Shown: positions 16,690 through 24,537 of the stretch, one piece after another
How positions within the stretch are numbered: the first letter of the stretch is position 1
Layout: each line of letters begins with the position of its first letter
From: Betaproteobacteria bacterium HGW-Betaproteobacteria-12
Lineage (GTDB): Bacteria > Pseudomonadota > Gammaproteobacteria > Burkholderiales > Rhodocyclaceae
Assembly: GCA_002842345.1 (NCBI GenBank)
Contig: PHCU01000030.1
Coordinates: 1 to 32,961 of the forward strand
Length of the DNA stretch: 32,961 nucleotides
Reading direction: 5' to 3'
Position numbers and translations under genes: made by a program
The notes under the pieces: model-generated
The model's input: the letters and a program-made list of their open reading frames with translations, nothing else
Database searches by the model: none
What the model was told of the DNA's origin: nothing

Positions 16690-17349
16690 CTAGTAGCGGA
16701 TCAGCGCCAACAGTCCGTACAGGCCGAAACCGAGGACCAGCAAGCCGGACATGGTCCTGACCACAGGCCGGCGGACAAATTCATTCAAGCGCGAAAAAAG
16801 GATGCCGGCGAGCAACAGATTGGGTAGCGTCCCCAGACCGAAGAGCAGCATCAGCAAGGCACCGCGCCCGGCCGAGCCGGCCGTCAGCGCACTGGCCAGC
16901 GCGCTATAGACCAGGCCGCAGGGCAGCCAGCCCCACAACAGGCCGAGCGGCAGCGCCTGGGCCGGCGTGCGCGCCGGCAGGAAGCGCCGGGTCAGCGGCT
17001 GCAAGCGGCGCCACAAGTGTTGTCCGGCCCGTTCGGTAAAGGCCAGCGCCCGCGTCACGCCAACCAGATAGAGGCCAAGCGCCACCAGCATCAGGTTGGC
17101 CAATAGATAGAGCACCAGGCGAACCGGCATCTGCCCCTCCAGGCTCAGGCTAGCCGCCCCCAGCATTCCGGCCGCCGCACCGGCGGCGGCATAGGAGGCG
17201 ACGCGCCCGGCGTTGTAGGCCAGGTGCATGCTCCAGCGTCCCGGTGCGCCCATCGACAAGGCGCCGACGATACCCCCGCACATGCCGACGCAATGGGTGC
17301 CACCGAGCAGACCGACCAGAAACAGGGCAAGGTAGCCGGAATCAGGCAT
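16690..17349 (-). CDS. TauE/SafE (DsbD-like) membrane protein next to copA
   Basis: The 219-residue protein has about six membrane helices. The first carries [19 protein letters not shown] (H19, C20, C24), the signature of the UreH/DsbD_2-type family. A second conserved motif is [17 protein letters not shown]. These proteins accompany CopA/CcoI ATPases in cbb3 cytochrome oxidase maturation clusters and are believed to handle copper or thiols in the inner membrane. The His/Cys cluster would suit Cu(I) binding. The gene follows hemN after 62 bases containing a hairpin and is 13 bases before copA. Confidence 0.85.
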   Translation of the reverse strand: MPDSGYLALFLVGLLGGTHCVGMCGGIVGALSMGAPGRWSMHLAYNAGRVASYAAAGAAAGMLGAASLSLEGQMPVRLVLYLLANLMLVALGLYLVGVTRALAFTERAGQHLWRRLQPLTRRFLPARTPAQALPLGLLWGWLPCGLVYSALASALTAGSAGRGALLMLLFGLGTLPNLLLAGILFSRLNEFVRRPVVRTMSGLLVLGFGLYGLLALIRY

Positions 17350-17360
17350 GGCAAGACTTC

Positions 17361-17392
17361 ATGAAAGCAAAGCGCGGAGTTTAACCCGCGCT
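17361..17392 (-). terminator. Probable terminator after hemN
   Basis: A 7-base inverted repeat (AGCGCGG at 17371-17377, CCGCGCT at 17386-17392) with an 8-base loop is followed on the minus strand by TTGCTTTC. It lies in the 62-base gap between hemN and the TauE-like gene. The T-run is imperfect, so read-through into the copper genes is possible. Confidence 0.45.
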
Positions 17393-17411
17393 CCCCTGCC
17401 CTGCACGGCCT

Positions 17412-18815
17412 TCAGATCACCTTGGAGTAGCGCGTGCGCTGACGGTCGGCGCGCAGATAGCGGTCGAAGACCATCGAGATGACGCGGACCAGCATGCGCC
17501 CCGGCGGCAACACGGTGATCCATTCGCGCTCGATCTTGAGCAGGCCGGCCCGTTCCATCTCCTTCATGTCCTCGAGTTCGGCCGCGAAATACTGGTGGAA
17601 ATCGATCAGGTGCGAACTCTCGATGCTCTCGATGGACAGTTCGAAGTGGCACATCAGGGCCTGGATGATCGAACGCCGCAGAATGTCGTCGGCAGTCAGC
17701 TCGATACCGCGGAACACCGGCAGCATCTGGGCATCCAGCCGATCGTAGTATTCGTCCAGGGTCTTGACGTTCTGGCTGTAGGTCGGCCCGACCTTGCTGA
17801 TCGACGAGATGCCGAAGGACAGCATGTCGCAGTCGGCGTAGGTCGAATAGCCCTGGAAATTGCGGTGCAGGCGTCCCTGACGCTGGGCCACGGCCAGTTC
17901 GTCGTCGGGCTTGGCGAAATGGTCCATACCGATGAAGACATAGCCCGCCTCGGTCAGCTTCTTGATCGCCAGCGCCAGGATCTGCAGCTTGGTATCGGCC
18001 GACGGCAGGTCTGGCTCGGCAATGCGGCGCTGCGGCTTGAACAGGCTGGGCATGTGCGCATAGTTATAGATCGACAGGCGCTCGGGATCCATCGCCAGCA
18101 CGCGTTCCAGCGTCCGGTTGAAGCCCATCACCGACTGGTGCGGCAGGCCATAGATCAGGTCGACCGAAATCGACTTGAAGCCATTGGCGCGCGCCGCCTT
18201 GATCACGTCGAAGGTTTCTTCTTCGGTCTGGATGCGGTTGACCGCGACCTGGACCTTCTCGTCGAAATCCTGCACGCCGATGCTCATGCGGTTGAAGCCG
18301 AGCTCGCCGAGCAGGGCCACGGTCGCGTAATCGACCTTGCGCGGATCGACTTCGATCGAATACTCGCCACCGTCGAGCAGCTTGAAATGCTTGCGCGTTT
18401 CGGCCATCAACTGGCGCATCTCGTCGTGCGACAGGAAGGTCGGCGTACCGCCGCCCCAGTGCAGCTGGATCACCTCGTGCTCGCCGTCGCGGCCCTCGAG
18501 GGAAGCGCTCTGCAGGGCCAGCTCCTTGCCCAGGTACTTGAGGTACTTGGCGCTGCGTCCGTGATCCTTGGTGATGATCTTGTTACAGGCGCAGTAATAG
18601 CAGATGGTGTTACAGAAAGGGATGTGGAAGTATAATGAGAGCGGTCGACTGATACCGCCAATGTTGCGCTTGCCCAGCCAGAGCTTGGCGGCCTCCGAGT
18701 CGAAAGCCTCGACGAAGCGATCTGCTGTCGGGTACGAAGTGTAGCGCGGGCCGTTTACATCAAAACGGCGAATGATCTGAGGATCGAAGACGAGGTTTTC
18801 GGTTGAAAAATTCAT
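17412..18815 (-). CDS. hemN: Oxygen-independent coproporphyrinogen III dehydrogenase
   Basis: HemN is a radical SAM enzyme that decarboxylates coproporphyrinogen III to protoporphyrinogen IX without oxygen in haem synthesis. The protein has 467 residues. It carries the iron-sulfur motif HIPFCNTICYYCACNK (C68, C72, C75, with C77 also conserved) and the N-terminal NGPRYTSYPTADRF. The SAM-binding GGGTPTFL and the C-terminal HemN part (CHFELSIESI) are also present. The ATG at 18815 has AGGTG at 9 bases; a GTG at 18827 is possible but overlaps that site. It is divergent from the fnr-type gene, and the FNR box between them is well placed to activate it when oxygen is low. Confidence 0.96.
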   Translation of the reverse strand: MNFSTENLVFDPQIIRRFDVNGPRYTSYPTADRFVEAFDSEAAKLWLGKRNIGGISRPLSLYFHIPFCNTICYYCACNKIITKDHGRSAKYLKYLGKELALQSASLEGRDGEHEVIQLHWGGGTPTFLSHDEMRQLMAETRKHFKLLDGGEYSIEVDPRKVDYATVALLGELGFNRMSIGVQDFDEKVQVAVNRIQTEEETFDVIKAARANGFKSISVDLIYGLPHQSVMGFNRTLERVLAMDPERLSIYNYAHMPSLFKPQRRIAEPDLPSADTKLQILALAIKKLTEAGYVFIGMDHFAKPDDELAVAQRQGRLHRNFQGYSTYADCDMLSFGISSISKVGPTYSQNVKTLDEYYDRLDAQMLPVFRGIELTADDILRRSIIQALMCHFELSIESIESSHLIDFHQYFAAELEDMKEMERAGLLKIEREWITVLPPGRMLVRVISMVFDRYLRADRQRTRYSKVI

Positions 18816-18834
18816 TGGGCATATCACCTGAAGG

Positions 18835-18883
18835 TGTAAAGATTATGTTCGGACGGCGCCGTTTTTCGGTTGACATGGATCAA
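18835..18883 (-). promoter_or_regulatory. Class II FNR-dependent promoter of hemN
   Basis: Reading toward hemN, the FNR box (centre 18876.5) is followed by CATAAT on the minus strand at 18847-18842. That gives a start near 18835, so the box centre lies at about -41.5, the classical class II position. No good -35 hexamer is needed in such promoters. The transcript would have a leader of about 20 bases. Confidence 0.65.
18870..18883. promoter_or_regulatory. FNR/ANR box between hemN and fnr
   Basis: TTGACATGGATCAA has both half sites of the TTGAT-N4-ATCAA consensus with one mismatch. It lies 55 bases before the hemN ATG and 17 bases before the ATG of the regulator gene. So close to the regulator's own start, it would be expected to repress rather than activate that gene. 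Confidence 0.85.
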
Positions 18884-18900
18884 GCCAACGCAGGTTGCCA

Positions 18901-19644
18901 ATGCCCCAGACACAGCCGTTGAATCAGGACATCACGCTGTCTTTGATCAAGACAGCGTGCTCTAGTTGCAATCTGCGCGAATTGTGCCTTCCCTTCGGTC
19001 TGAATCTCGAAGAACTTGAGCGTCTCGACGATCTGGTTTCGACCCGGCGCCGGATCAAGCGCGGCGACCACCTGTACCGTGCCGGCGAGGTCTTCGACTC
19101 AATCTACGCGATTCGCAGCGGCTTTTTCAAGACCGACGTGCTGCTCGAAGATGGCCGCGACCAGGTGACCGGCTTCCAGATGGCCGGCGAACTGCTCGGC
19201 CTCGATGGTATCAGCACCGAGCACCATACCTGCAACGCCATCGCCCTGGAAGACAGCGAAATCTGCTCGATCCCCTTCTCGCGCCTGGAAAGCCTGTCGC
19301 GCGAGATCCACACGCTGCAGCATCATTTCCACAAGGTGATGAGCCGGGAAATCGTCCGCGACCATGGCGTCATGATGCTGCTCGGCACGATGCGCGCCGA
19401 GGAGCGACTGGCGGCATTCCTGCTCAACTTGTCGCAACGGTTTACGGCGCGCGGCTTCTCGCATGCCGAGTTCTACCTGCGCATGACGCGCGAGGAAATC
19501 GGCTCCTATCTTGGCCTCAAGCTAGAAACCGTGTCGCGCGCCTTCTCGCGCTTCCAGGAGGAAGGCTACATTGCCGTCCAGCAGAAGCACATCCGTATCC
19601 TCGATGTGAATGGGCTGAAGGCCCTGATGACCCACCGCAACTGA
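18901..19644 (+). CDS. fnr: FNR/ANR-type oxygen-responsive transcription regulator
   Basis: The 247-residue protein has the iron-sulfur ligands of FNR: an N-terminal cluster C20, C23, C29 (ACSSCNLRELC) and a central cysteine C111 (HTCNAIALEDSE). It has a cyclic-nucleotide-type beta roll and a helix-turn-helix with MTREEIGSYLGLKLETVSRAFSRF. The E-x-x-S-R recognition residues match FNR, which reads TTGAT half sites. With oxygen absent the 4Fe-4S dimer binds DNA and activates anaerobic genes. ATG 18901 was preferred to the TTG at 18895. Its own promoter region holds an FNR box shared with hemN, so autoregulation is likely. Confidence 0.95.
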   Translation: MPQTQPLNQDITLSLIKTACSSCNLRELCLPFGLNLEELERLDDLVSTRRRIKRGDHLYRAGEVFDSIYAIRSGFFKTDVLLEDGRDQVTGFQMAGELLGLDGISTEHHTCNAIALEDSEICSIPFSRLESLSREIHTLQHHFHKVMSREIVRDHGVMMLLGTMRAEERLAAFLLNLSQRFTARGFSHAEFYLRMTREEIGSYLGLKLETVSRAFSRFQEEGYIAVQQKHIRILDVNGLKALMTHRN

Positions 19645-19743
19645 GACGCCGGTCGTTCGGCGCCATCAGGGCGATTGGCCAGGCGATGGCAAAAATGCCG
19701 GCGCGGCATCCTGGCTTCCGCCCGCTACCCGATAAAGCGCGCT
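19645..19743. other. Non-coding gap after fnr
   Basis: This stretch lies between the convergent fnr and pqqU ends. It contains short GC-rich inverted bits (for instance around gccggcgcggc) but no clear T-run for a plus-strand terminator. No gene is seen. Confidence 0.5.
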
Positions 19744-19789
19744 AAAACAAAAATTAAAAATCCCCACTCAGCTTGCCGCTGGCGGGGAT
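19744..19789 (-). terminator. Rho-independent terminator of the pqq run
   Basis: On the minus strand, ATCCCC and GGGGAT (plus-strand 19784-19789 and 19760-19765) close a stem-loop. It is followed by a long T-rich run (TTTTTAATTTTTGTTTT, plus-strand A-run 19744-19760). It lies about 60 bases after the pqqU stop and would end the pqqBCADU transcript. Confidence 0.72.
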
Positions 19790-19807
19790 CTGGCTGACCA
19801 TTTCGTG

Positions 19808-19828
19808 CAGCCCGGCAAGGCCGGGCTG
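19808..19828 (-). repeat. Strong hairpin just after pqqU
   Basis: A perfect 9-base inverted repeat (CAGCCCGGC, loop AAG, GCCGGGCTG) lies 17 bases past the pqqU stop and before the T-rich terminator. It lacks a T-run, so it may protect the 3-prime end of the mRNA or assist termination. Confidence 0.5.
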
Positions 19829-19845
19829 GCGGCCTGGCGAACGGA

Positions 19846-21993
19846 TCAGAAGGCGTAACGGGCGCTGACCCCGGCCAGCCAGTTGCGATCCGGTGCCGAC
19901 TCGTAATAGCGGCCACTGCCCTCGCCGACGATGACCGAGCCGACATACTGTTTGTCGAAGATATTGTTCAGGCGGACGAAGCCACCCAGATTCACATCGC
20001 CGACTTTGCGATCGATGCCGACGCGCAGATTGGCGATGGCGTAGCCCGGTGCGGCTTTCGCAGTATTCGTATCCTCGACCTCAACCTTGCTGCGGGCCAC
20101 CCCTTCGACCGCCGCATGGAAGCCGCTGGCCGGATGTTTCCAGGCCAGTTCGCCGTACAGGGTTTGCCGGGAAATACCGGGCAGGCGGTTACCCGCATTG
20201 ACCGTCTTGGTGGTTACCGGGAAAGGGGTCGTGAAGGTAAAGGATTCGTCGTACTTGGCATCGAGCAGGGTGTAGGCAATACGGCTGGTCAGGCTGTTAG
20301 CCCAACGGCTGTCGAGGGCCAATTCCAAGCCGCGACGCGTTGTCGGACCAGCATTCTGAAATGCGGCCCGGCCGCCGGTGCTGGAAAGCACGACAATTTC
20401 GTTGTCGGTCTTGACCTGGAACAGGGCCACATCAAGGCGGCTGTTGGCCCCGAGCATGGCCTTCACCCCGATTTCGAAATGCTTGCTGATCGACGGATCA
20501 AGAGAGAAGTTGAAGGAGCCACCGGCGCTCGAATAGAACATCTCGTTGAAGGTCGGCGTCTCGAAGCCGCGCGCCGCACTGGCATACACATTGACCGTGT
20601 CGGTCAGTCGATACAGCGCGGCCAGCGTCGGCGTCGTCTTTTCGTAGGTAACGTGGCCGCTGTCGTCGCCATTGGCCAGATATTCGTCATCGACCTTGAA
20701 CGAAACACGGCTGTGACGCAGGCCGCCGCTGAAAGTCCACTGTTCGCCCTGCCACTCGGCCTGGGCGTACTGATCGAAGCTGCTCACCCGATCTTCTTCC
20801 AGGCGGCGCAGCCGGCCCTTGACGCCGCAGACATTGGCGATGCAGTTGGGCGGCACGCCGGTACCAATGAAATTCTCGAAGCCGCGCCGATCATCGACCG
20901 ATTGTTCGTAATCGACGCCGACCGTCGTTGTCAGCTTGCCGCCAGCCAGCTGATAGCGACCGATCCAGCGTCCCGCCAGCCCGCCGAAATCGCGGTCGAA
21001 ATCGATAACGCCGCCGGATTGGCGCGCATTGGCCTGGGTGGCGACAGGAATCGACTGATACTGGATGGTCGAACGCTGTCCGGCATAAGCAGAAAGCTGC
21101 ACGGCGTGGTCGCCAATGCGGTGCTCGTATGTAGCGCCACCCTGCGTATGCTCGATGGTTTTCCGGGTATTGAAGGCCAAGGCCGGGAAATACCCCCTCG
21201 CCGCATCGAAGGCAACGCCCTTGGGGTCGGCCTTGAATTCATTCCAGCTCAGGCCCTGCGGATCGTCGGCCTTCTGCTTGAAGGTATTGGCCAGCAGCGT
21301 CAGCTTGCCGTCCTGGCTCGGGCGGAAGGTCAGCTTGGCCATGGTCTGGTCGCGCTCGGACTTGCTGTGATCGCGATAGCCATCGGTCGAAAAACGCGAA
21401 GCGTCGATCAGGTAACCGATGCCTCCGACCTCGCCCTGGGCGCTGACATCGGCCTTCCAGCTGTCGTAGCTGCCAGCGGCGAAACGACCTTCGACGCTCG
21501 GCCGGCCCTGGCCATCCGGCGTAAACATCTGGATGACGCCGCCGGCATGGTTGCCGTAAATCGAGGACAAGGGGCCGCGCATCACTTCGATGCGCTCGGC
21601 GCGATCGAGGTTGAAGGTCGCCGCCTGCCCCTGGCCGTCCGGCATCGAGGCCGGAATGCCGTCGGCGATCAGGCGGATGCCGCGCACGCCGAAGGCCGAG
21701 CGGGCGCCGAAGCCGCGTGAGGAAATCTGCAGATCCTGCGCATAGTTCTGGCGATTCTGCACATTGATCCCGGGCACGCCGGCCAAGGCCTCCGAAACAT
21801 TGACCCGCGCCTGACCAGCGCCGATGCGCGCCGCATCGACGACATCGACCGCCGCCGGCAGGTCGAAGCTGCTGTGTTCGACCCGGCTGCCGCTAACGAC
21901 CACCGAATCGAGGGTCAGGGCACCCTCGGCGATGGCGAGACAGGGAAAAGCAGCAGCGAGCAGGACAACGAGGCGTTTTGGGGCGTGTTTCAT
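19846..21993 (-). CDS. pqqU: TonB-dependent PQQ receptor PqqU (YncD-like)
   Basis: The 715-residue protein has a signal peptide ending CLAIAEG, a plug domain and a barrel ending in SARYAF. Long stretches closely match E. coli YncD by memory: VPGINVQNRQNYAQDLQIS, RGIRLIADGIPASMPDGQGQ, IEVMRGPLSSIYGNHAGGV, GYRDHSKS, NNIFDKQYVGSVIV and GRYYESAPDRN. YncD was shown to import the redox cofactor pyrroloquinoline quinone through the outer membrane and renamed PqqU. Here the gene is the last of the pqq run, 25 bases behind pqqD, which independently supports the call. A cell that makes PQQ and also has the importer may recapture cofactor lost to the medium. The ATG at 21993 starts the signal peptide; longer in-frame readings run into pqqD. 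Confidence 0.9.
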   Translation of the reverse strand: MKHAPKRLVVLLAAAFPCLAIAEGALTLDSVVVSGSRVEHSSFDLPAAVDVVDAARIGAGQARVNVSEALAGVPGINVQNRQNYAQDLQISSRGFGARSAFGVRGIRLIADGIPASMPDGQGQAATFNLDRAERIEVMRGPLSSIYGNHAGGVIQMFTPDGQGRPSVEGRFAAGSYDSWKADVSAQGEVGGIGYLIDASRFSTDGYRDHSKSERDQTMAKLTFRPSQDGKLTLLANTFKQKADDPQGLSWNEFKADPKGVAFDAARGYFPALAFNTRKTIEHTQGGATYEHRIGDHAVQLSAYAGQRSTIQYQSIPVATQANARQSGGVIDFDRDFGGLAGRWIGRYQLAGGKLTTTVGVDYEQSVDDRRGFENFIGTGVPPNCIANVCGVKGRLRRLEEDRVSSFDQYAQAEWQGEQWTFSGGLRHSRVSFKVDDEYLANGDDSGHVTYEKTTPTLAALYRLTDTVNVYASAARGFETPTFNEMFYSSAGGSFNFSLDPSISKHFEIGVKAMLGANSRLDVALFQVKTDNEIVVLSSTGGRAAFQNAGPTTRRGLELALDSRWANSLTSRIAYTLLDAKYDESFTFTTPFPVTTKTVNAGNRLPGISRQTLYGELAWKHPASGFHAAVEGVARSKVEVEDTNTAKAAPGYAIANLRVGIDRKVGDVNLGGFVRLNNIFDKQYVGSVIVGEGSGRYYESAPDRNWLAGVSARYAF

Positions 21994-22018
21994 GATGTTC
22001 CAGAGATTAAATGCGGGA

Positions 22019-22282
22019 TCAGGCGGGCAGCAGCCAGCCCTTATCGTAAGCCATGGCCAGGAAGGCATCGGCATCGCGGGCGATGGCCTCGGGCTGACCC
22101 GGAAAGGTCAGATCGAGATCGGCGACGATGTCGTCGGCGGTGCGCTGGCCGTCACAGCGCTTGAGGATTTCAGCGGCGGCCGGGTTGAGTTTGATCAGGC
22201 CTTCCGGGTAGAGCAGGATGTGCGCATCCTGGCTGGCTTCCCAGCGGAAGACGTAGTGCGGATTGAGCTGCGGGCGGTTCAT
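22019..22282 (-). CDS. pqqD: PQQ peptide chaperone PqqD
   Basis: PqqD binds the PqqA peptide and presents it to the radical SAM enzyme PqqE. The 87-residue protein has normal length, with PHYVFRWEASQDAHILLYPEG, then LIKLNPAAAEILKRCDG and TADDIVADL, the winged-helix pattern of the RRE-type peptide-binding domain. GGAG lies 6 bases before the ATG. It follows pqqA after 48 bases that contain a strong hairpin. PqqE, its partner, is encoded 6 kb away in a separate run. Confidence 0.95.
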   Translation of the reverse strand: MNRPQLNPHYVFRWEASQDAHILLYPEGLIKLNPAAAEILKRCDGQRTADDIVADLDLTFPGQPEAIARDADAFLAMAYDKGWLLPA

Positions 22283-22297
22283 GGCGTTCTCCGAGTA

Positions 22298-22321
22298 GGG
22301 CGGCAGCCAGGGCCGCCGCCC
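22298..22321 (-). repeat. Hairpin between pqqA and pqqD
   Basis: GGGCGGC (22298-22304) and GCCGCCC (22315-22321) form a perfect 7-base GC-only stem with a 10-base loop. It starts 10 bases after the pqqA stop and ends just before the pqqD ribosome site. With no T-run it is more likely a partial terminator or mRNA-stabilising element that raises pqqA relative to pqqD. Confidence 0.55.
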
Positions 22322-22330
22322 GCTGGCCGC

Positions 22331-22405
22331 TTAACGCACGTAGACGTAGGCGGTGACTTCGAAGCCGAGGCGGATTTCGCAGTAAGCCGGGGTTTGCCAG
22401 TTCAT
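22331..22405 (-). CDS. pqqA: PQQ precursor peptide PqqA (24 residues)
   Basis: This very short gene encodes the ribosomal peptide from which PQQ is made. The peptide starts MNWQTPAY and has the conserved core RLGFEVTAYVYVR. E16 and Y20 stand in the E-x-x-x-Y spacing whose side chains PqqE joins to form the PQQ skeleton. The length (24) and position of the pair match known PqqA peptides such as the Klebsiella one (R-L-G-L-E-V-T-L-Y). AGGAG precedes the ATG at 7 bases. It is the third gene of the run rather than the first, and hairpins lie on both sides. Confidence 0.95.
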   Translation of the reverse strand: MNWQTPAYCEIRLGFEVTAYVYVR

Positions 22406-22426
22406 GTTGTGTCTCCTGAAGGTTGC

Positions 22427-22446
22427 GGAGCGACACTCGCCGCTCC
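22427..22446 (-). repeat. Hairpin upstream of pqqA
   Basis: GGAGCG (22427-22432) and CGCTCC (22441-22446) form a perfect stem with an 8-base loop about 10 bases upstream of the pqqA ribosome site. It is in the 108-base gap between pqqC and pqqA, the largest gap inside the run, so a local promoter or RNA-processing signal may also be here. Confidence 0.45.
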
Positions 22447-22503
22447 TGTTTCGATTATTCGCAAGTGGCGTGCCAGGCGCACCCGGCCTTTCGCCAAATA
22501 GGC

Positions 22504-22520
22504 CTCATGAAAATCATGAG
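22504..22520 (-). repeat. Palindromic hairpin over the pqqC stop codon
   Basis: CTCATGA and TCATGAG are exact inverted arms around a 3-base loop. One arm contains the pqqC TGA. A second inverted repeat, GGCCT/AGGCC (22485-22489 and 22500-22504), follows directly. Together they could mark a processing or attenuation point before pqqA. Confidence 0.45.
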
Positions 22521-23263
22521 ACCTTGGCCATCGGCGTATAGGCACCCCAGCCTTCGATGTGCACCGGGCAGTAGGCGAGCAGCATCGAATCGAGCATCGA
22601 CCAGAGCAGATCGAGCTTGAACTGCAGGATCTCCAGCACCCGCTCCTGCTGCTCGCGGGTGGTGAAGTGGCCGAGCGTGACGCGCAGGCCGTTGATCACG
22701 TCGCGCGGCGCCTCGGTCAGGCGGCGCTGGAAATAGTCGTAGCCCTCCGGCTCGATCCACGGGTAATGGGTCGGCCAGTGGTCGAGGCGCGACTTGTGGA
22801 TGGTCGGCGCGAACAACTCGGTCAGCGACGAGGCGGCAGCTTCCTGCCACGGGCTGTGGCGGGCGAAATTGATGTAGGCGTCGACGGCGAAACGGACACC
22901 GGGCAACACCAGTTCCTGCGAGACGATCTGCTCGCGGGTCAGGCCGACCGCCTCGCCGAGGCGAATCCAGGCCTCGATGCCGCCAGCCTCGCCGCCGTAG
23001 CCGTCGTGGTCGAGAATGCGCTGCACCCAGTGCCGGCGGACTTCGCGCTCCGGGCAGTTGGCCATGATCGCCGCGTCCTTGATCGGAATGCTGATCTGGT
23101 AGTAGTAGCGGTTGGCCACCCAGGCCTGCAACTGCTCGCGGCTGCATTTGCCCTCGTGCATCATCATCTGGAAGGGGTGGTAGATGTGGTAGCTGACGCT
23201 CTTGGCGCGCAGCTTGGCTTCGAATTCCTCGGGCGTCCATGCCTGAAGTTCGTTCATTTTCAT
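22514..23263 (-). CDS. pqqC: Pyrroloquinoline-quinone synthase PqqC
   Basis: PqqC is the cofactor-free oxidase that carries out the last ring closure and eight-electron oxidation giving PQQ. The 249-residue protein has normal length with the all-helical haem-oxygenase-like pattern: [32 protein letters not shown], which the family conserves in two adjoining blocks, then [37 protein letters not shown] and MLDSMLLAY. Conserved His, Tyr and Arg residues of the active site are present in these blocks. The start overlaps the pqqB stop by 4 bases (ATGA), so the two are translationally coupled. Confidence 0.97.
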   Translation of the reverse strand: MKMNELQAWTPEEFEAKLRAKSVSYHIYHPFQMMMHEGKCSREQLQAWVANRYYYQISIPIKDAAIMANCPEREVRRHWVQRILDHDGYGGEAGGIEAWIRLGEAVGLTREQIVSQELVLPGVRFAVDAYINFARHSPWQEAAASSLTELFAPTIHKSRLDHWPTHYPWIEPEGYDYFQRRLTEAPRDVINGLRVTLGHFTTREQQERVLEILQFKLDLLWSMLDSMLLAYCPVHIEGWGAYTPMAKVS

Positions 23264-24186
23264 TGTTTGTCTCCGGTGTCGATCAGCATCCCGTCGTAGG
23301 CCAGTTCAATGCCGGCGCGCGTCAGTTCGGCGCGCTCCGGCGAGTCCTCGTCAAGAATGGGGTTGGTGTTGTTGATGTGGATCAGCACCTTGCGCGGCTT
23401 CTGGTAGCGGCCGAGCAAGGTGATCATGCCGTCCGCCCCGGACTGCGGCAGATGGCCGATGTCGCGGGCGGTCTTGGTGGACAGGCCGAGGCGGATCATC
23501 TCGTCGTCGGTCCAGAAGGTACCGTCGAGCAGCAGGCAGTCGGCGTCGGCCAGATATTCGTCGAGGTGCGGCTCCATGGCGCCGAAGCCGGGGGCATAGA
23601 AGACCTTGCGGCCGGTCGCCGTGTCTTCGATCAACACACCGATGTTGTCGCCGGGATGCGGGTCGTGGCGGTGCGGCGAATACGGCGGTGCCTTGCTGGT
23701 CAGCGGCACCGGCGTGAAGGTAAGGCCCGCCGCCCCGGGAATGTGGAAGGGCGACGGGGGCAAAGCCTGCACCGGCTGCCAGCGCACGGTGCAGAAGTGA
23801 GACAAGACGTTGAAAATCGGATTGCCGGTGCTCAGGTCTTCCTGCACCTGCGGCGTGCACCAGACGTCGAGCGGCTTGCCCTCGCGCAGCATGAACAGGC
23901 CGGTGGTGTGGTCTATCTGGGCATCGATCAGCACCACGCCGACGATGCCCGTATCGCGCAGGCCGCGCCCCGGCTGCAAGGCCGGGTTGGCGCGGATCTG
24001 GCTCAGGATGTCGGGCGAAGCATTGAACAGCACCCAGTCGACGCCGTTGGCGCTGACGGCGATCGACGATTGGGTACGCGGCAGGGCCCGCACACTGCCG
24101 TCGCGCTGACCGGCGCAGTTGCGGCAGTTGCAGTTCCACTGCGGGAATCCGCCGCCGGCGGCGGCACCAAGGACAAGTATTTTCAT
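23260..24186 (-). CDS. pqqB: PQQ biosynthesis protein PqqB
   Basis: PqqB is a metallo-hydrolase-fold protein that acts as a hydroxylase on the Tyr-derived part of the precursor before PqqC. The 308-residue protein begins [19 protein letters not shown], with a structural zinc site C19, C21, C24 (CNCRNC). Other family marks are [67 protein letters not shown] and [11 protein letters not shown]. It is the first gene of the run pqqB-C-A-D-U and faces an unknown gene across a 351-base gap that should hold both promoters. Confidence 0.97.
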   Translation of the reverse strand: MKILVLGAAAGGGFPQWNCNCRNCAGQRDGSVRALPRTQSSIAVSANGVDWVLFNASPDILSQIRANPALQPGRGLRDTGIVGVVLIDAQIDHTTGLFMLREGKPLDVWCTPQVQEDLSTGNPIFNVLSHFCTVRWQPVQALPPSPFHIPGAAGLTFTPVPLTSKAPPYSPHRHDPHPGDNIGVLIEDTATGRKVFYAPGFGAMEPHLDEYLADADCLLLDGTFWTDDEMIRLGLSTKTARDIGHLPQSGADGMITLLGRYQKPRKVLIHINNTNPILDEDSPERAELTRAGIELAYDGMLIDTGDKQ

Positions 24187-24537
24187 GACCCCAGTGTGCC
24201 GCGCCAGCCCTCCCCCGCCATCGGGATATTGCTGAAATGCGCCTCATGGTTTTCTGGAGGCGATCAGCGCGGCGGAGCGCACCGTAATTGAACAATGCTG
24301 CAAAGCGCAGCAGGCAGCGGCTGGGCATCGCGGGCCGCCGGCTTTGCCAGCGCCGGCCAAAAAACTCCGCCGACCGCCGTCAGCGGCGCTGATTCGCCGG
24401 ACGCGAAAAATGGAGCGGCCGGTCGCCGACGGCTGGCCGCCGGGCTGGTGCGATTATTGCCAACGTAATAGCGGGTGCCAGTGCGCATCGGCGACGGCAC
24501 ACCCCTACAACAACCTGAACGGGAGACAAACAGCACT
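24187..24537. other. Divergent intergenic region before pqqB and the plus-strand pair
   Basis: This 351-base region between divergent genes has no convincing coding content. It should contain the promoters for pqqBCADU (minus) and for the two unknown plus-strand genes. It has several imperfect GC-rich inverted repeats (for example around 24419-24442). An AT-richer spot lies at 24450-24471 (cgattattgccaacgtaatagcg). No clear sigma-70, sigma-54 or known regulator site could be fixed by eye. Confidence 0.5.

Noticed and set aside
24450-24471. Sigma-54 promoter before pqqB (TGGCA...GCA on the minus strand)
   Set aside because: The GG-to-GC spacing is two bases shorter than the 10 bases required.
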